Below, in pieces: positions 8,612 through 17,509 of a DNA stretch of 19,074 nucleotides (positions are counted from its first letter, which is position 1; each line of letters starts with the position of its first letter). This DNA is from Gammaproteobacteria bacterium. GTDB lineage: Bacteria > Pseudomonadota > Gammaproteobacteria > Eutrophobiales > Eutrophobiaceae. Under the pieces are notes generated by a model. The model made no database searches, was not told the DNA's origin, and saw only the letters and a program-made list of their open reading frames with translations. Position numbers and translations under genes: made by a program. The stretch covers positions 1 through 19,074 of the forward strand of contig JACVQI010000011.1 in assembly GCA_015661095.1 (NCBI GenBank), written 5' to 3'.

Positions 8612-8932
8612 TCATAATCCGGCCAGAGATTGGCGCGCCCAGCTGATCGATTGGGTATAGGAGTCATAGATATCGGTTGCAGGCAAATCAGCAAAAACGA
8701 TATCGGACCAATGGCAGCGCTCGCAGGCTATACTGCATTTTAAGGCCGCACCCAGCGGACCGTCGTAATTCACTATCGCCACCACGATGTTATCGCTCAG
8801 CGGCAGTTGTTTCAGTACTTCCTCGAATGGATGATCGAGCAAGGCATCCAGAATCGAGAACAGTCCCGTTACGAAAAATCCCTCCTGTACCAAACGCTTG
8901 ATTGCAGTAATATTTTCTGAATTATTCTGAAG
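8612..8932 (-). pseudogene. C-terminal remnant of an EAL-HDOD (YuxH/CdgJ-like) protein
   Basis: The minus strand carries an open stretch of about 106 codons with no ATG near its start and no Shine-Dalgarno. From GFFVTGLFSILDALL through EEVLKQLPLSD, GPLGAALK and CERCHW it matches the last 90 or so residues of two-domain EAL-HDOD proteins (normally about 400 residues). The usual wording there is VGLFSLLDALL, PLSDEI, GPLG and YERGDW. The EAL domain and the core of the HDOD domain are missing: an in-frame TAA at 8933-8935 closes the frame and the aroC 3' end begins 25 bp on. The stop is 8 bp from the convergent response regulator stop. Most likely this is a deletion remnant. A short expressed protein from TTG at 8893 (93 residues) is possible but less likely. 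Confidence 0.7.
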
Positions 8933-8956
8933 TTACAGCTTACGCAGGATTGGGAT

Positions 8957-10054
8957 TCAGACTGAGCCGGGAATTACCGGTGTCTCAGAATTAACATCAG
9001 CATTCTGCGCCCGCTGTCTCAAGACGTGATCCATCAGCACCAGGGCGAGCATGGCCTCCGCAATCGGAGTGGCCCGTATGCCGACACAGGGGTCATGTCT
9101 GCCCTTGGTCACCGCGGTCGCTGATTCACCTTTGCTATTGATGCTGCGTCCCGGGATCCGGATACTGGACGTTGGTTTCAGGGCGATGCTGACAACTATA
9201 TCCTGACCTGTGGATATGCCACCCAGCACTCCGCCGGCACGATTACTCAGGAAACCGGCCGGTGTCATTTCATCCCTGTGTTCATCACCCTTCTGTGCGA
9301 CACAGGCAAAGCCCGCGCCGAGTTCAACGGCTTTGACGGCATTGATGCCCATCATGGCCTTGGCGATATCAGCATCCAACCGGTCAAAAATTGGCTCACC
9401 CAATCCCACCGGCACCTGGCTGGCGATCACATTAATCCTCGCGCCCACCGAGTTGCCTTCCTTGCGAAGTTGGTCCATGTAATCCTCCAGTTCCTGCACT
9501 CGATTCGCATCGGGGCAGAAAAATGGGTTGGCTTCCACCACCTGCCAGTCCTTGAAAGCTATCACCAGTGGTCCGAGTTGCGCGAGATAGCCTCGAATCA
9601 GCGTACCGCATTGCTGATGCAGATATTTCTTGGCGATAGCGCCGGCAGCCACGCGCATACAGGTTTCCCGCGCGGAAGCCCGGCCGCCGCCCCGGTAATC
9701 GCGCAGGCCATATTTCTGCTGATAGGTGTAATCCGCATGTCCAGGCCGGAAAACATCCTGGATGTCCGAATAATCCTTCGAACGCTGGTCCTGGTTCTCG
9801 ATCAGCAAACCAATGGGCGTACCCGTAGTTTTGCCTTCGAACACGCCTGACATAATCCGGACGATATCGTCTTCGCGCCGCTGACTGACGTGCCGGGACT
9901 GACCGGGTTTACGGCGGTTGAGATCAGTCTGCAAGTCAGCTTCGGACAGCGCCAGCCCCGGCGGGCAGCCGTCAACAATGCACAGATAGCCCGGCCCATG
10001 GCTTTCGCCACAGGTGGTTACTGTGAATAATTTGCCAATAGAATTACCGGACAT
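8957..10054 (-). CDS. aroC: Chorismate synthase
   Basis: This 365-residue enzyme carries out the last step of the shikimate pathway, removing phosphate from 5-enolpyruvylshikimate 3-phosphate with reduced FMN to give chorismate. Conserved blocks include GESHG (16-20), the RREDD and SGVFEGKTTGTPIGLLIEN region (about 59-87), RPGHADYTYQQKYGLRDYRG (103-122), GGGRASARET (122-131), GGISTGQDI and KGRHDPCVGIRA. The histidines in GESHG and RPGHAD are present. Length matches the bacterial family. The ATG at 10054 aligns with the usual N-terminus (MAGNTIG in E. coli). The gene is 102 bp downstream of prmB on the same strand, the common gammaproteobacterial prmB-aroC order. The spacer contains only a small CGGTT/AACCG hairpin (10070-10083). 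Confidence 0.98.
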   Translation of the reverse strand: MSGNSIGKLFTVTTCGESHGPGYLCIVDGCPPGLALSEADLQTDLNRRKPGQSRHVSQRREDDIVRIMSGVFEGKTTGTPIGLLIENQDQRSKDYSDIQDVFRPGHADYTYQQKYGLRDYRGGGRASARETCMRVAAGAIAKKYLHQQCGTLIRGYLAQLGPLVIAFKDWQVVEANPFFCPDANRVQELEDYMDQLRKEGNSVGARINVIASQVPVGLGEPIFDRLDADIAKAMMGINAVKAVELGAGFACVAQKGDEHRDEMTPAGFLSNRAGGVLGGISTGQDIVVSIALKPTSSIRIPGRSINSKGESATAVTKGRHDPCVGIRATPIAEAMLALVLMDHVLRQRAQNADVNSETPVIPGSV

Positions 10055-10156
10055 AGGTTTCTATTGTAACGGTTATTCAACCGGCCGTCGCGGCTCGAGA
10101 ACAGTAGTCGGAACTGACAAGACTTCCGGGACCAGCCTGGAGGAACCGGTAATTCA

Positions 10157-11038
10157 TCAGGATTGCGGTAAATCTTCCGCCGTTAACAGCAGCACTCCCT
10201 CGCCACCGTATTCAAATTCCAGCCACGTGAAAGGCAGGTTTGGAAAGGCCTCCATCACCGCAGCCTGGCTGTTCCCAACCTCTATGATTAATAAACCATG
10301 TTCGGCAAGATAACCACTGGCTTGTTGCAGGATCGTACTGACTACGGTTAGACCGTCCGTGCCCGCGAGCAGGGCCTGCTCCGGTTCGTGGCGATACTCT
10401 GCCGGTAAATCACGCACCTCGGCCGCGCTCACATAGGGCGGGTTGGAAACAATCAGATCATATTGCGCCGGCGGCAAACCCTCGAATACATTGGCTTTGA
10501 ACAGCCTGACCCGGTTGGTCAGTTGGTAAGTATCAATATTCTTTTTCGCGACAGCCAATGCCGCATCAACCGAATCGGTCGCATCAACCCTGGCTTCCGG
10601 GAAAGCGCAGGCACAGGCAATTGCGATGCAGCCACTGCCGGTACCGATATCCAGAATGCGCCGCACCTGGGTCTCCTGCAACCAGGGAGTAAATCTTGCT
10701 ACGATCAGTTCAGCCAACGGGGAACGCGGGATGATGACCCGCTGATCGACATAAAACGGCATGCCGGCAAACCACGCTTCGTTGACCAGATAGGCAACCG
10801 GGATGCGTTCCCTGATTCTGTGGTCGATCAGTTCCCGCAGGTGTTCCTTCTGCCGACGTTCCAGGGGTCGGTCAAGAACTTCTGTATCGGCTGCAAATGG
10901 CAGCGACAGTGCCCGTAATACCAGATATGCGGCTTCATCGGCGGGGTTATCCGTACCGTGGCCGTAACATAAATCTGCGGCGCTGAACTGCTGTTCCGCA
11001 TAGGTTAAAAATTCCCGTGGCGTGGTTGGCAAAACCAA
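10157..11038 (-). CDS. prmB: Ribosomal protein L3 N5-glutamine methyltransferase
   Basis: This 293-residue SAM-dependent enzyme methylates a glutamine side chain of ribosomal protein L3. The SAM-binding DIGTGSG (130-136) and catalytic NPPY (199-202) motifs are intact. PrmB rather than PrmC or HemK is indicated by YGHGTDNPADEA (25-36), ERIPVAYL (77-84), AWFAGMPFYVDQRV (88-101) and PRSPLAELI (104-112), all close to E. coli PrmB. The C-terminal FTWLEFEYGGEGVLLL block also fits. The start is unusual: the only plausible codons are TTG at 11038 or a second TTG two codons later, with no Shine-Dalgarno. The upstream HD-GYP stop codon lies just one codon away in the same frame, so translation is probably coupled. 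aroC follows on the same strand. Confidence 0.96.
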   Translation of the reverse strand: MVLPTTPREFLTYAEQQFSAADLCYGHGTDNPADEAAYLVLRALSLPFAADTEVLDRPLERRQKEHLRELIDHRIRERIPVAYLVNEAWFAGMPFYVDQRVIIPRSPLAELIVARFTPWLQETQVRRILDIGTGSGCIAIACACAFPEARVDATDSVDAALAVAKKNIDTYQLTNRVRLFKANVFEGLPPAQYDLIVSNPPYVSAAEVRDLPAEYRHEPEQALLAGTDGLTVVSTILQQASGYLAEHGLLIIEVGNSQAAVMEAFPNLPFTWLEFEYGGEGVLLLTAEDLPQS

Positions 11039-11041
11039 TTT

Positions 11042-12679
11042 TTAATTAGTGGAAAAAGGTATAGGGAAATAGCCGGGTATCGCGGTGATATCAAACTCAT
11101 CTATCTGCTCAGCACTGAGATATTTTTCCGCATACTCCAGATAAACCTTCTCACTGATGAATAAATCGAACAGATCCGGATCGATATGATTGCCAAGTTT
11201 CATACGCCCGAGGATGGACAAGGCCTGGGACAACGGCATCGCTTTCTTGTAGGGCCGGTCACCTGCCGTCAAGGCTTCGAAGATATCCGCAATACCCATC
11301 ATTCTGGCCGGGATCGACATCTGGTCGCGGGTCAGACCCCGCGGATAACCCGTGCCGTCCATTTTCTCATGATGCCCGCCCGCGTATTCCGGCACGCTTT
11401 CCAGATGCTTCGGATACGGCAATGATTCCAGCATATTGATCGTTACAACAATATGGTTATTGATCACTTTGCGCTCCTCGGCCGTTAAGGTGCCCCTCTC
11501 CACAACGAGATTATAGATTTCTTCATCAGTCAGGAGTTTTTGTTGGGTACCATCAGGTCCCTGCCAGGTGCGGCTGGCAATAGTTCGTATATTGACCTTG
11601 TCCGTTTCGCTCATGGATTCACCGCCGATATTGCTGCGCCGGATGAAATCATACTCATCGGTCAAACGGATGAGTTCAGACTGAAATAGTGAGTCGGTTT
11701 TCGGATCAGGATCAGATCCCAATTCGGCGAGTTTTTTCCTTAATAGCTGTATTTCCCTGTCACGCTTGAGTATTTCAAACCGGGTTTCGACCAGTTCAAT
11801 ACGGTCGTATATCGTCTCCAGTTTGGTACTTTTATCGACCACGAATTCGGGCGTGGTGATTTTACCGCAATCATGTAACCAGCCGGCGACGTTCAACGCG
11901 TATCTTTCCGGTTCCGACATGGAGAAGGTTTTTAACGGACCGTAAGACACCCGGCAGGCTGCGTCCGCAATCATATTCGTCAGTATTGGCACGCGGTGAC
12001 AATGACCGGCGGTATAGGGAGATTTCTCATCGATGGCATTGGCGATCAACTGGATCATGGCATCGAACAGTTTTTTCTGGGCAACGATCAGACTCTGGTT
12101 GGTGATCGTCACCGCGGCCTGCGACGCCAGCGATTCCACCACCTGCTGGTCCAGTTCCGAAAACGGTTTTACCGCGCCGGTTTCCCGATCCTTGGCGTTT
12201 AACAGCTGCAGGACGCCGATATTCGAGTTCTCGTGATTGGTCAACGGCACGGTGAGAAAGGACCTGGATCGGTAGCCGGTTTGCTGGTCAAAGGCCCTGG
12301 TGCCGGAAAAATCGAATTTGGCGTCCGTGTAAGCATCCTCGATATTTACCGTTTCACCGCTCAACACCGCCCAGGTTGCCACCATGTGGTTATTGGCCTG
12401 GCCGAATTCATCATACAGCGCGATCGGTTTGAACTTGATCTCCTCGCCGCTGGTTCCACCTTTATGGATCCCCAGTGATTCGGTGATCATGATTTCGAAT
12501 TTCAGATGGTCATCGTTGGTGCGCAAATAGAGCGTGCCACCATCAGCATTGGTCAGTTCTTTCGCCTTCAGCAGGATCATTTCCAGCAGGATGCGATGGT
12601 CCTTCTGCGCGGACAAGGCGATGCCGATGTCCGTGAGTTCTTCCAGCAGATTTGAAAAATCTACAGTTGAGATATCCAT
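11042..12679 (-). CDS. GAF and HD-GYP domain phosphodiesterase
   Basis: This 545-residue protein begins with a GAF domain (about 10-198). The HD-GYP phosphohydrolase region follows (205-500), predicted to hydrolyse cyclic di-GMP. Visible signature residues are H226 in TAGHCHRV, HD at 269-270 (LHDCGK), H409, HHE (436-438), DGTGYP (441-446) and D465 in GIADIFEAL. The full metal-ligand set and GYP appear present, so it should be active. About 110 extra residues, roughly 285-395, separate the HD motif from the next conserved helix; they are charged and partly coiled-coil-like. No membrane segment is seen. The ATG at 12679 has a weak Shine-Dalgarno. It is the first gene of an apparent operon with prmB and aroC, with prmB only three bases downstream. 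Confidence 0.94.
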   Translation of the reverse strand: MDISTVDFSNLLEELTDIGIALSAQKDHRILLEMILLKAKELTNADGGTLYLRTNDDHLKFEIMITESLGIHKGGTSGEEIKFKPIALYDEFGQANNHMVATWAVLSGETVNIEDAYTDAKFDFSGTRAFDQQTGYRSRSFLTVPLTNHENSNIGVLQLLNAKDRETGAVKPFSELDQQVVESLASQAAVTITNQSLIVAQKKLFDAMIQLIANAIDEKSPYTAGHCHRVPILTNMIADAACRVSYGPLKTFSMSEPERYALNVAGWLHDCGKITTPEFVVDKSTKLETIYDRIELVETRFEILKRDREIQLLRKKLAELGSDPDPKTDSLFQSELIRLTDEYDFIRRSNIGGESMSETDKVNIRTIASRTWQGPDGTQQKLLTDEEIYNLVVERGTLTAEERKVINNHIVVTINMLESLPYPKHLESVPEYAGGHHEKMDGTGYPRGLTRDQMSIPARMMGIADIFEALTAGDRPYKKAMPLSQALSILGRMKLGNHIDPDLFDLFISEKVYLEYAEKYLSAEQIDEFDITAIPGYFPIPFSTN

Positions 12680-12767
12680 CGTACTTACATCGCCGTATCG
12701 TTAATCCTCTATCAAGCGCTATCCCTGGCAGTTACTTTCACCTGCAGCTATATCATTCCTGGTTGTT

Positions 12768-12797
12768 ATTATAAGACATAGGCCAGACTCGCGGTAA
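12768..12797 (-). promoter_or_regulatory. Possible sigma-70 promoter of HD-GYP/prmB/aroC operon
   Basis: On the minus strand a perfect TATAAT -10 box occupies 12773-12768. A weak TTACCG -35 candidate (12797-12792) is 18 bp away. Transcription would begin about 80 bases before the HD-GYP ATG. The -10 match is strong and the -35 poor, so an activator may be required. It lies in the 133-bp gap after htpG; I saw no convincing terminator there, so read-through from htpG cannot be excluded. Confidence 0.4.
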
Positions 12798-12812
12798 GCC
12801 AAATCCTTTCAG

Positions 12813-14705
12813 TTAACTGCCTGTTCCCGTCAACTCAATAAACATACGGTTTAATTTCCGTACGAATTCCGCGGGATCGGCCAGTTGCCCGCCTTCACTC
12901 AACAATGCTTGATCGTACAGTATATGCGACCAGTCCTTAACCCGCGCCTCATCGGTTTCTGCATGCAACCGCTGGATGATCGGATGTCCCGGGTTAATCT
13001 CCAGTATCGGTTTGGATCCGGTAATCTTCTGGCCGGAAGCCTTGAGGATCTGCTCCAGATGCCGTCCCATGCCGTGTTCATCAACCACCAGGCAGGCCGG
13101 CGAAGTAGTCAGGCGCTGCGTAACCCGCACGTCCTTGACCTGGTCCTTGAGGATTTCCTGCATCTGCTTGACCAGACCGCCAATGTCTGCTTCGTTGTGC
13201 TTGACCTGTTCTGCAGCCTCCGTCTCTGCGACACCGCTCAGGTCCAGTTCGCCCTTGGTCACGGATTGCAACGGTTTACTGTCGAACTCATGCAGATGCG
13301 TGGTGACCCATTCATCGATGGGATCGGTCAATAACAGGACTTCGATATTCCGGGCGCGGAATATTTCCAGATGCGGACTGTTTTTCGCTGTGGCGTAATT
13401 TTCCGCAGTCACGAAATAGATAGCCTTCTGGCCTTCCTTCATCCGGCCGACATACTCCTCCAGCGAGACGGACTGGGCGCCGCTATCATCCTGGGTGGAG
13501 GAAAACCGGAATAACCTGGCCAGGTCGTCTTTTTTGTCGTGCTCCTCGATCACCCCTTCCTTCAGGACCCGGCCGAATTCCTTCCAGAACCTGGCGTATT
13601 TTTCCTTATCGCTGGTCGCGATAGTTTTCAGTAATTCCAGTATTTTCTTCACGCAGCCGGAGCGGATGGAATCGATGGTCTTGTTGCGTTGCAGTATCTC
13701 CCGCGAAATATTCAGGGGCAGGTCATTGGAATCCACCACGCCGCGGACGAAGCGCAAATAAGACGGCATCAACTGTTCCGCATCGTCCATGATAAACACC
13801 CTTCGTACATACAGTTTGATCCCGTGTCTGGCTTCCCGATCCCAGAGATCGAATGGCGCCCGCCCGGGTATGAAGAGCAGACTGGTATATTCGAGCTTGC
13901 CTTCGACCTTGTTGTGGACGTAAGCCAGGGGGTCTTCGAAATCATGCCCGACGTGTTTGTAAAACTCATGGTACTCCTGCTCCTTGATATCCTTTTTCGA
14001 CAGCGACCACAGGGCGGAGGCGCTGTTGGCGGTTTCCTCGCCTTTGGCATCCTCCCCTTCCGCCGGCATGACGATCGGCAAGGAAATATGATCGGAATAT
14101 TTACGAATGATGCTACGCAGTCGGAATCCGTCCAGAAATTCCTCCGCTTCGTCCCGCAGGAACAACGTCACTTTGGTGCCGCGCTTCGGGCGTTCCACCG
14201 TCTCAATGGTGTAATCATTCTCACCGGTGGAGATCCAGCGCACTCCCTCATTGCGGGAGGCGCCGGCACGGCGGGTGACAACCTCTACTTTTTTGGCGAC
14301 GATAAAGGACGAATAAAAACCAACGCCGAACTGGCCGATTAACTGGGAATCCTTGCCGGCATCGCCTGTCAGTGCGTCGAAAAACTGCCTGGTGCCTGAT
14401 TTGGCGATGGTGCCCAGGTTGTCGATGACCTCCGCCCGTGACATACCGATGCCATTATCGATAACGCTGATGGTCTTTTGCTCCTTGTTATATTCCACGC
14501 GAATCTTCAGATCCGGATCATCCTCGAACAGACTGTCATTCTTGAGGCCCTCGAACCGTAATTTATCGGCCGCGTCCGAGGCATTGGAGATCAGCTCACG
14601 CAGGAAAATCTCGCGATTGCTGTACAGGGAATGGATCATCAGATCCAGTAATTGCCTGATTTCGGCCTGAAATCCCAGGGTTTCTTGTTTGGCTTCAACA
14701 TTCAT
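12813..14705 (-). CDS. htpG: Molecular chaperone HtpG (Hsp90)
   Basis: This 630-residue ATP-dependent cytosolic chaperone has the GHKL nucleotide-binding N-terminus. It shows ELISNASDAADKLRFE (37-52, catalytic Glu and ATP-site Asn), DNGIGM (83-88), GTIAKSGT (98-105) and GQFGVGFYSSF (124-134). The middle domain includes the RGVVDSNDLPLNISREILQ block, and the C-terminal dimerisation domain follows. Length agrees with E. coli HtpG (624). An earlier in-frame ATG at 14741 would add 12 residues. I prefer ATG at 14705 because AGAGGA lies eight or so bases upstream, the family begins at this point, and the heat-shock promoter at 14744-14772 would start the transcript downstream of 14741. mutS is divergent. 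Confidence 0.97.
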   Translation of the reverse strand: MNVEAKQETLGFQAEIRQLLDLMIHSLYSNREIFLRELISNASDAADKLRFEGLKNDSLFEDDPDLKIRVEYNKEQKTISVIDNGIGMSRAEVIDNLGTIAKSGTRQFFDALTGDAGKDSQLIGQFGVGFYSSFIVAKKVEVVTRRAGASRNEGVRWISTGENDYTIETVERPKRGTKVTLFLRDEAEEFLDGFRLRSIIRKYSDHISLPIVMPAEGEDAKGEETANSASALWSLSKKDIKEQEYHEFYKHVGHDFEDPLAYVHNKVEGKLEYTSLLFIPGRAPFDLWDREARHGIKLYVRRVFIMDDAEQLMPSYLRFVRGVVDSNDLPLNISREILQRNKTIDSIRSGCVKKILELLKTIATSDKEKYARFWKEFGRVLKEGVIEEHDKKDDLARLFRFSSTQDDSGAQSVSLEEYVGRMKEGQKAIYFVTAENYATAKNSPHLEIFRARNIEVLLLTDPIDEWVTTHLHEFDSKPLQSVTKGELDLSGVAETEAAEQVKHNEADIGGLVKQMQEILKDQVKDVRVTQRLTTSPACLVVDEHGMGRHLEQILKASGQKITGSKPILEINPGHPIIQRLHAETDEARVKDWSHILYDQALLSEGGQLADPAEFVRKLNRMFIELTGTGS

Positions 14706-14743
14706 ACAACCAGTCCTCTGCGGTTTTGGATAGTTAACCATAT

Positions 14744-14772
14744 TTATGGATTTAGCGATGAAATTTCAAGGG
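14744..14772 (-). promoter_or_regulatory. Sigma-32 (heat-shock) type promoter of htpG
   Basis: On the minus strand CCCTTGAA (14772-14765) matches the sigma-32 -35 element. After 13 bp, ATCCATAA (14751-14744) resembles the CCCCAT-TA -10 element. Transcription would begin near 14737, leaving a leader of about 30 bases before the ATG at 14705. Position, spacing and the nature of the gene all agree. Confidence 0.72.
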
Positions 14773-14843
14773 TATATATGGTTCATCCAGACCGGCCGCG
14801 TAGCCATAGAGTTTAAAATTCACTTTCGTTACAATGCGGGTCC

Positions 14844-17408
14844 ATGTCACAGGTCGCCGCGCCTCCTGCCCAGCACACACCGGTTATGCAGCAATACCTG
14901 GCTTGCAAAGCCGAATTTCCGGATATGCTGCTGTTTTTCCGCATGGGTGATTTTTATGAGTTATTCTACGAGGATGCCCGAAAAGCCGCACGCCTGCTGG
15001 ATATCACCCTGACCAGCAGGGGCAAGTCGGCGGGGGCGCCCATACCCATGGCCGGGGTCCCCTATCATGCCGTTGACGGCTATCTCGCGAAACTCGTGCG
15101 CATGGGCGAATCGGTAGCGATCTGTGAACAAATCGGCGACCCGAATCTCGCCAAAGGGCCGGTGGCAAGAAAAGTGGTCCGGATCATCACCCCCGGCACC
15201 GTCACCGATGAGGCCTTGCTCGACGAGCGCGCGGATAACCTGTTGGTCAGTATTTCCGGGCAGTATGAATACGGCCTGGCCTGTATGGAATTGTCCAGTG
15301 GCAGCTTTACCGTCATGGAAGCCCTGAATTTAAGCTCTCTGTATGGCGAATTGGAACGGCTGCAGCCGGCAGAAATACTGCTGCCGGAAGACAGTCCCTT
15401 ATTCGATGAATTGGGCATGACCTATAAAGGTATTACCCGGCGGCCGCCCTGGCATTATGAAGTCAAAGCGGCGGAAGCATGGGTCAGAAACCAGTATGGG
15501 GTGCAGGAGCTGTCCGGATTTGGAGTTGCGCATCTGCCACGGCTGGTGTCAGCCGCTGGCGCCCTGCTGCAATACTTGCATGAAACACAACGCACCAGTC
15601 TCATCCATCTTAAACCCATCAGGCTGGATCAGCAGACCGATTGTATCGTGCTGGATGCCATCAGCAGGCGTAACCTGGAACTGGAAAGCGACCTCTCCGG
15701 TAACGCGAATCATAGCCTGCTCAAGATCATGGATACCGCGGCCACCAGTATGGGCAGCCGACTACTCAGACGCTGGTTGAACCGGCCCATCCGCGATCAA
15801 GAGACCCTGCGTTACCGGCTCGATGCCGTCAGCCACATGCTGACCGACCGGAACTATATCGCCACCCGGGAAAGCCTGCGCCGCATTGGTGATCTGGAGC
15901 GGATCCTGACGCGGGTGGCGATGCTTACAGCCCGGCCACGGGATTTGATCCAGTTACGCGCCACGCTCACCGAGCTGCCAAGCCTGAAGCAACTGATAGA
16001 TAAGATCGACAGCCCGCGCTTGCGATTACTCGCCAGTGCTATCAACACCTGTCCCGAACTGTATCAGTATCTGGTCAGCGCCCTGGTGGATGCGCCACCG
16101 GCAACGATCCGCGATGGCGGCATTATCGCCGACGGATTCGACCCGGAGCTGGATGAACTGCGGCACCTGGACCTGGGGACAAGTGCCTATTTACTGGAGC
16201 TGGAAACAAGGGAAAAGTCACGGACCGGCATCAATAATCTCAAGGTCGCCTACAACAGGGTTCATGGTTACTATATTGAAATCAGCCGCTTGCACAGCGA
16301 CAGTGTGCCGGAAGATTATCACCGCCGGCAGACGCTGAAAGCCACAGAGCGTTTCATCACGCAGGAACTGAAAAGTTTCGAAGACCGGATTCTGGGCGCC
16401 CAGAGCAAGGCGCTGGCGCGGGAGAAACAGTTATATCAGACCATACTGGAAAGAATTTGCCAGGACCTGATCGCCTTACAGCAATGCGCGGCGGCCATCG
16501 CCGAAATCGACGTCCTGACCGCGTTCGCGGAGCGCGCCGATAATCTGGACTTCAATCCACCTGCCTTTTCCAGTGAATCCGGTATTGCCATCGTGGCCGG
16601 CCGGCACCCGGTCATCGAACAATATCGGACCGGCCCATTCATCCCGAATGACCTGTGCCTGAACGACAGCCGGCGCATGCTGATCATCACCGGTCCGAAT
16701 ATGGGGGGAAAATCCACTTACATGCGGCAGATCGCACTCATTTCCATCCTTGCCCATATCGGCAGTTATGTTCCGGTACAAACGGCCGTGTTCGGACCGA
16801 TAGACCGGATATTCACCCGGATTGGCGCGGCCGATGACCTGGTTGGAGGACAGTCCACCTTCATGGTCGAAATGACCGAGACCGCGAACATCCTGAATAA
16901 CGCGACCCGCAACAGTCTGGTTTTGATGGATGAAATCGGCCGTGGCACCGGCACTGAGGACGGCCTGGCGCTGGCCTGGTGCTGCGCCGCCCATCTGGCG
17001 AGCGAAGTTGGAGCTTACACGCTATTCGCGACACATTATTTTGAACTCACCGCCCTGCCTGCCCATGTTCCACACACTGAAAATGTCCATCTGGACGTGG
17101 TCGAACACGGCGAGAAGATTGTCTTTATGCATACCGTCAAGGAAGGGCCTGCCAGCCGCAGCTATGGCTTACAGGTGGCACAACTGGCGGGAATACCCAA
17201 AACCATCATCGAGCAGGCAAAAAACCGATTAGGGGAAATGGAACAAAGGGCCTATATCACCGGCCAGGCCATCCCGCCCCAGACTGATATGTTCCAGCAG
17301 CAACACTCTCTGCTGGAAGAATTGAAAACCTTGAATCCTGATGAAATAACACCCAAACAGGCCCTGGATATTCTGTTCAATCTGCATGCCAGGGTCACAC
17401 AATCGTAA
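14844..17408 (+). CDS. mutS: DNA mismatch repair protein MutS
   Basis: This 854-residue mismatch-recognition ATPase is very close to the E. coli length (853). The mismatch-binding F-x-E motif is at F37-Y-E39 within FFRMGDFYELF. Connector, lever and clamp regions follow. The ABC ATPase domain has the Walker A motif GPNMGGKST (617-625), a signature region around GGQSTFMVEM, Walker B LVLMDEIGRGT (692-702) and FATHYFEL. Near the C-terminus QTDMF (813-817) looks like a beta-clamp-binding motif, and DEITPKQALDILFNLH resembles the tetramerisation helices. The ATG at 14844 gives the usual N-terminus. A TACAAT box at 14830-14835 is too close for a normal leader, so the promoter is uncertain. It is divergent from htpG and followed by fdxA after 101 bp. 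Confidence 0.98.
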   Translation: MSQVAAPPAQHTPVMQQYLACKAEFPDMLLFFRMGDFYELFYEDARKAARLLDITLTSRGKSAGAPIPMAGVPYHAVDGYLAKLVRMGESVAICEQIGDPNLAKGPVARKVVRIITPGTVTDEALLDERADNLLVSISGQYEYGLACMELSSGSFTVMEALNLSSLYGELERLQPAEILLPEDSPLFDELGMTYKGITRRPPWHYEVKAAEAWVRNQYGVQELSGFGVAHLPRLVSAAGALLQYLHETQRTSLIHLKPIRLDQQTDCIVLDAISRRNLELESDLSGNANHSLLKIMDTAATSMGSRLLRRWLNRPIRDQETLRYRLDAVSHMLTDRNYIATRESLRRIGDLERILTRVAMLTARPRDLIQLRATLTELPSLKQLIDKIDSPRLRLLASAINTCPELYQYLVSALVDAPPATIRDGGIIADGFDPELDELRHLDLGTSAYLLELETREKSRTGINNLKVAYNRVHGYYIEISRLHSDSVPEDYHRRQTLKATERFITQELKSFEDRILGAQSKALAREKQLYQTILERICQDLIALQQCAAAIAEIDVLTAFAERADNLDFNPPAFSSESGIAIVAGRHPVIEQYRTGPFIPNDLCLNDSRRMLIITGPNMGGKSTYMRQIALISILAHIGSYVPVQTAVFGPIDRIFTRIGAADDLVGGQSTFMVEMTETANILNNATRNSLVLMDEIGRGTGTEDGLALAWCCAAHLASEVGAYTLFATHYFELTALPAHVPHTENVHLDVVEHGEKIVFMHTVKEGPASRSYGLQVAQLAGIPKTIIEQAKNRLGEMEQRAYITGQAIPPQTDMFQQQHSLLEELKTLNPDEITPKQALDILFNLHARVTQS

Positions 17409-17509
17409 CACCAGCGGACTTTCTCTATCACGGTGAAGAAGGTATCATATGACATCCGGGAACAAAGCCTGGACCCCGTGAAAATCTGCAAGAACAAAGG
17501 TAAAAAACA

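Noticed and set aside
9278..9850. 190-codon plus-strand open frame opposite aroC
   Set aside because: It is the complement of conserved chorismate synthase motifs and shows no protein family features.
10070..10083. CGGTT/AACCG hairpin upstream of aroC as a regulator or terminator
   Set aside because: A five-base stem with no T-run is expected by chance and has no supporting context.
13689..14342. 217-codon plus-strand open frame opposite htpG
   Set aside because: It is antisense to strongly conserved HtpG domains, has no recognisable domain and no ribosome binding site that I could see.
14830..14835. TACAAT as the mutS -10 box
   Set aside because: It lies only nine bases from the ATG, which would imply a leaderless mRNA, and no matching -35 was found at normal spacing.
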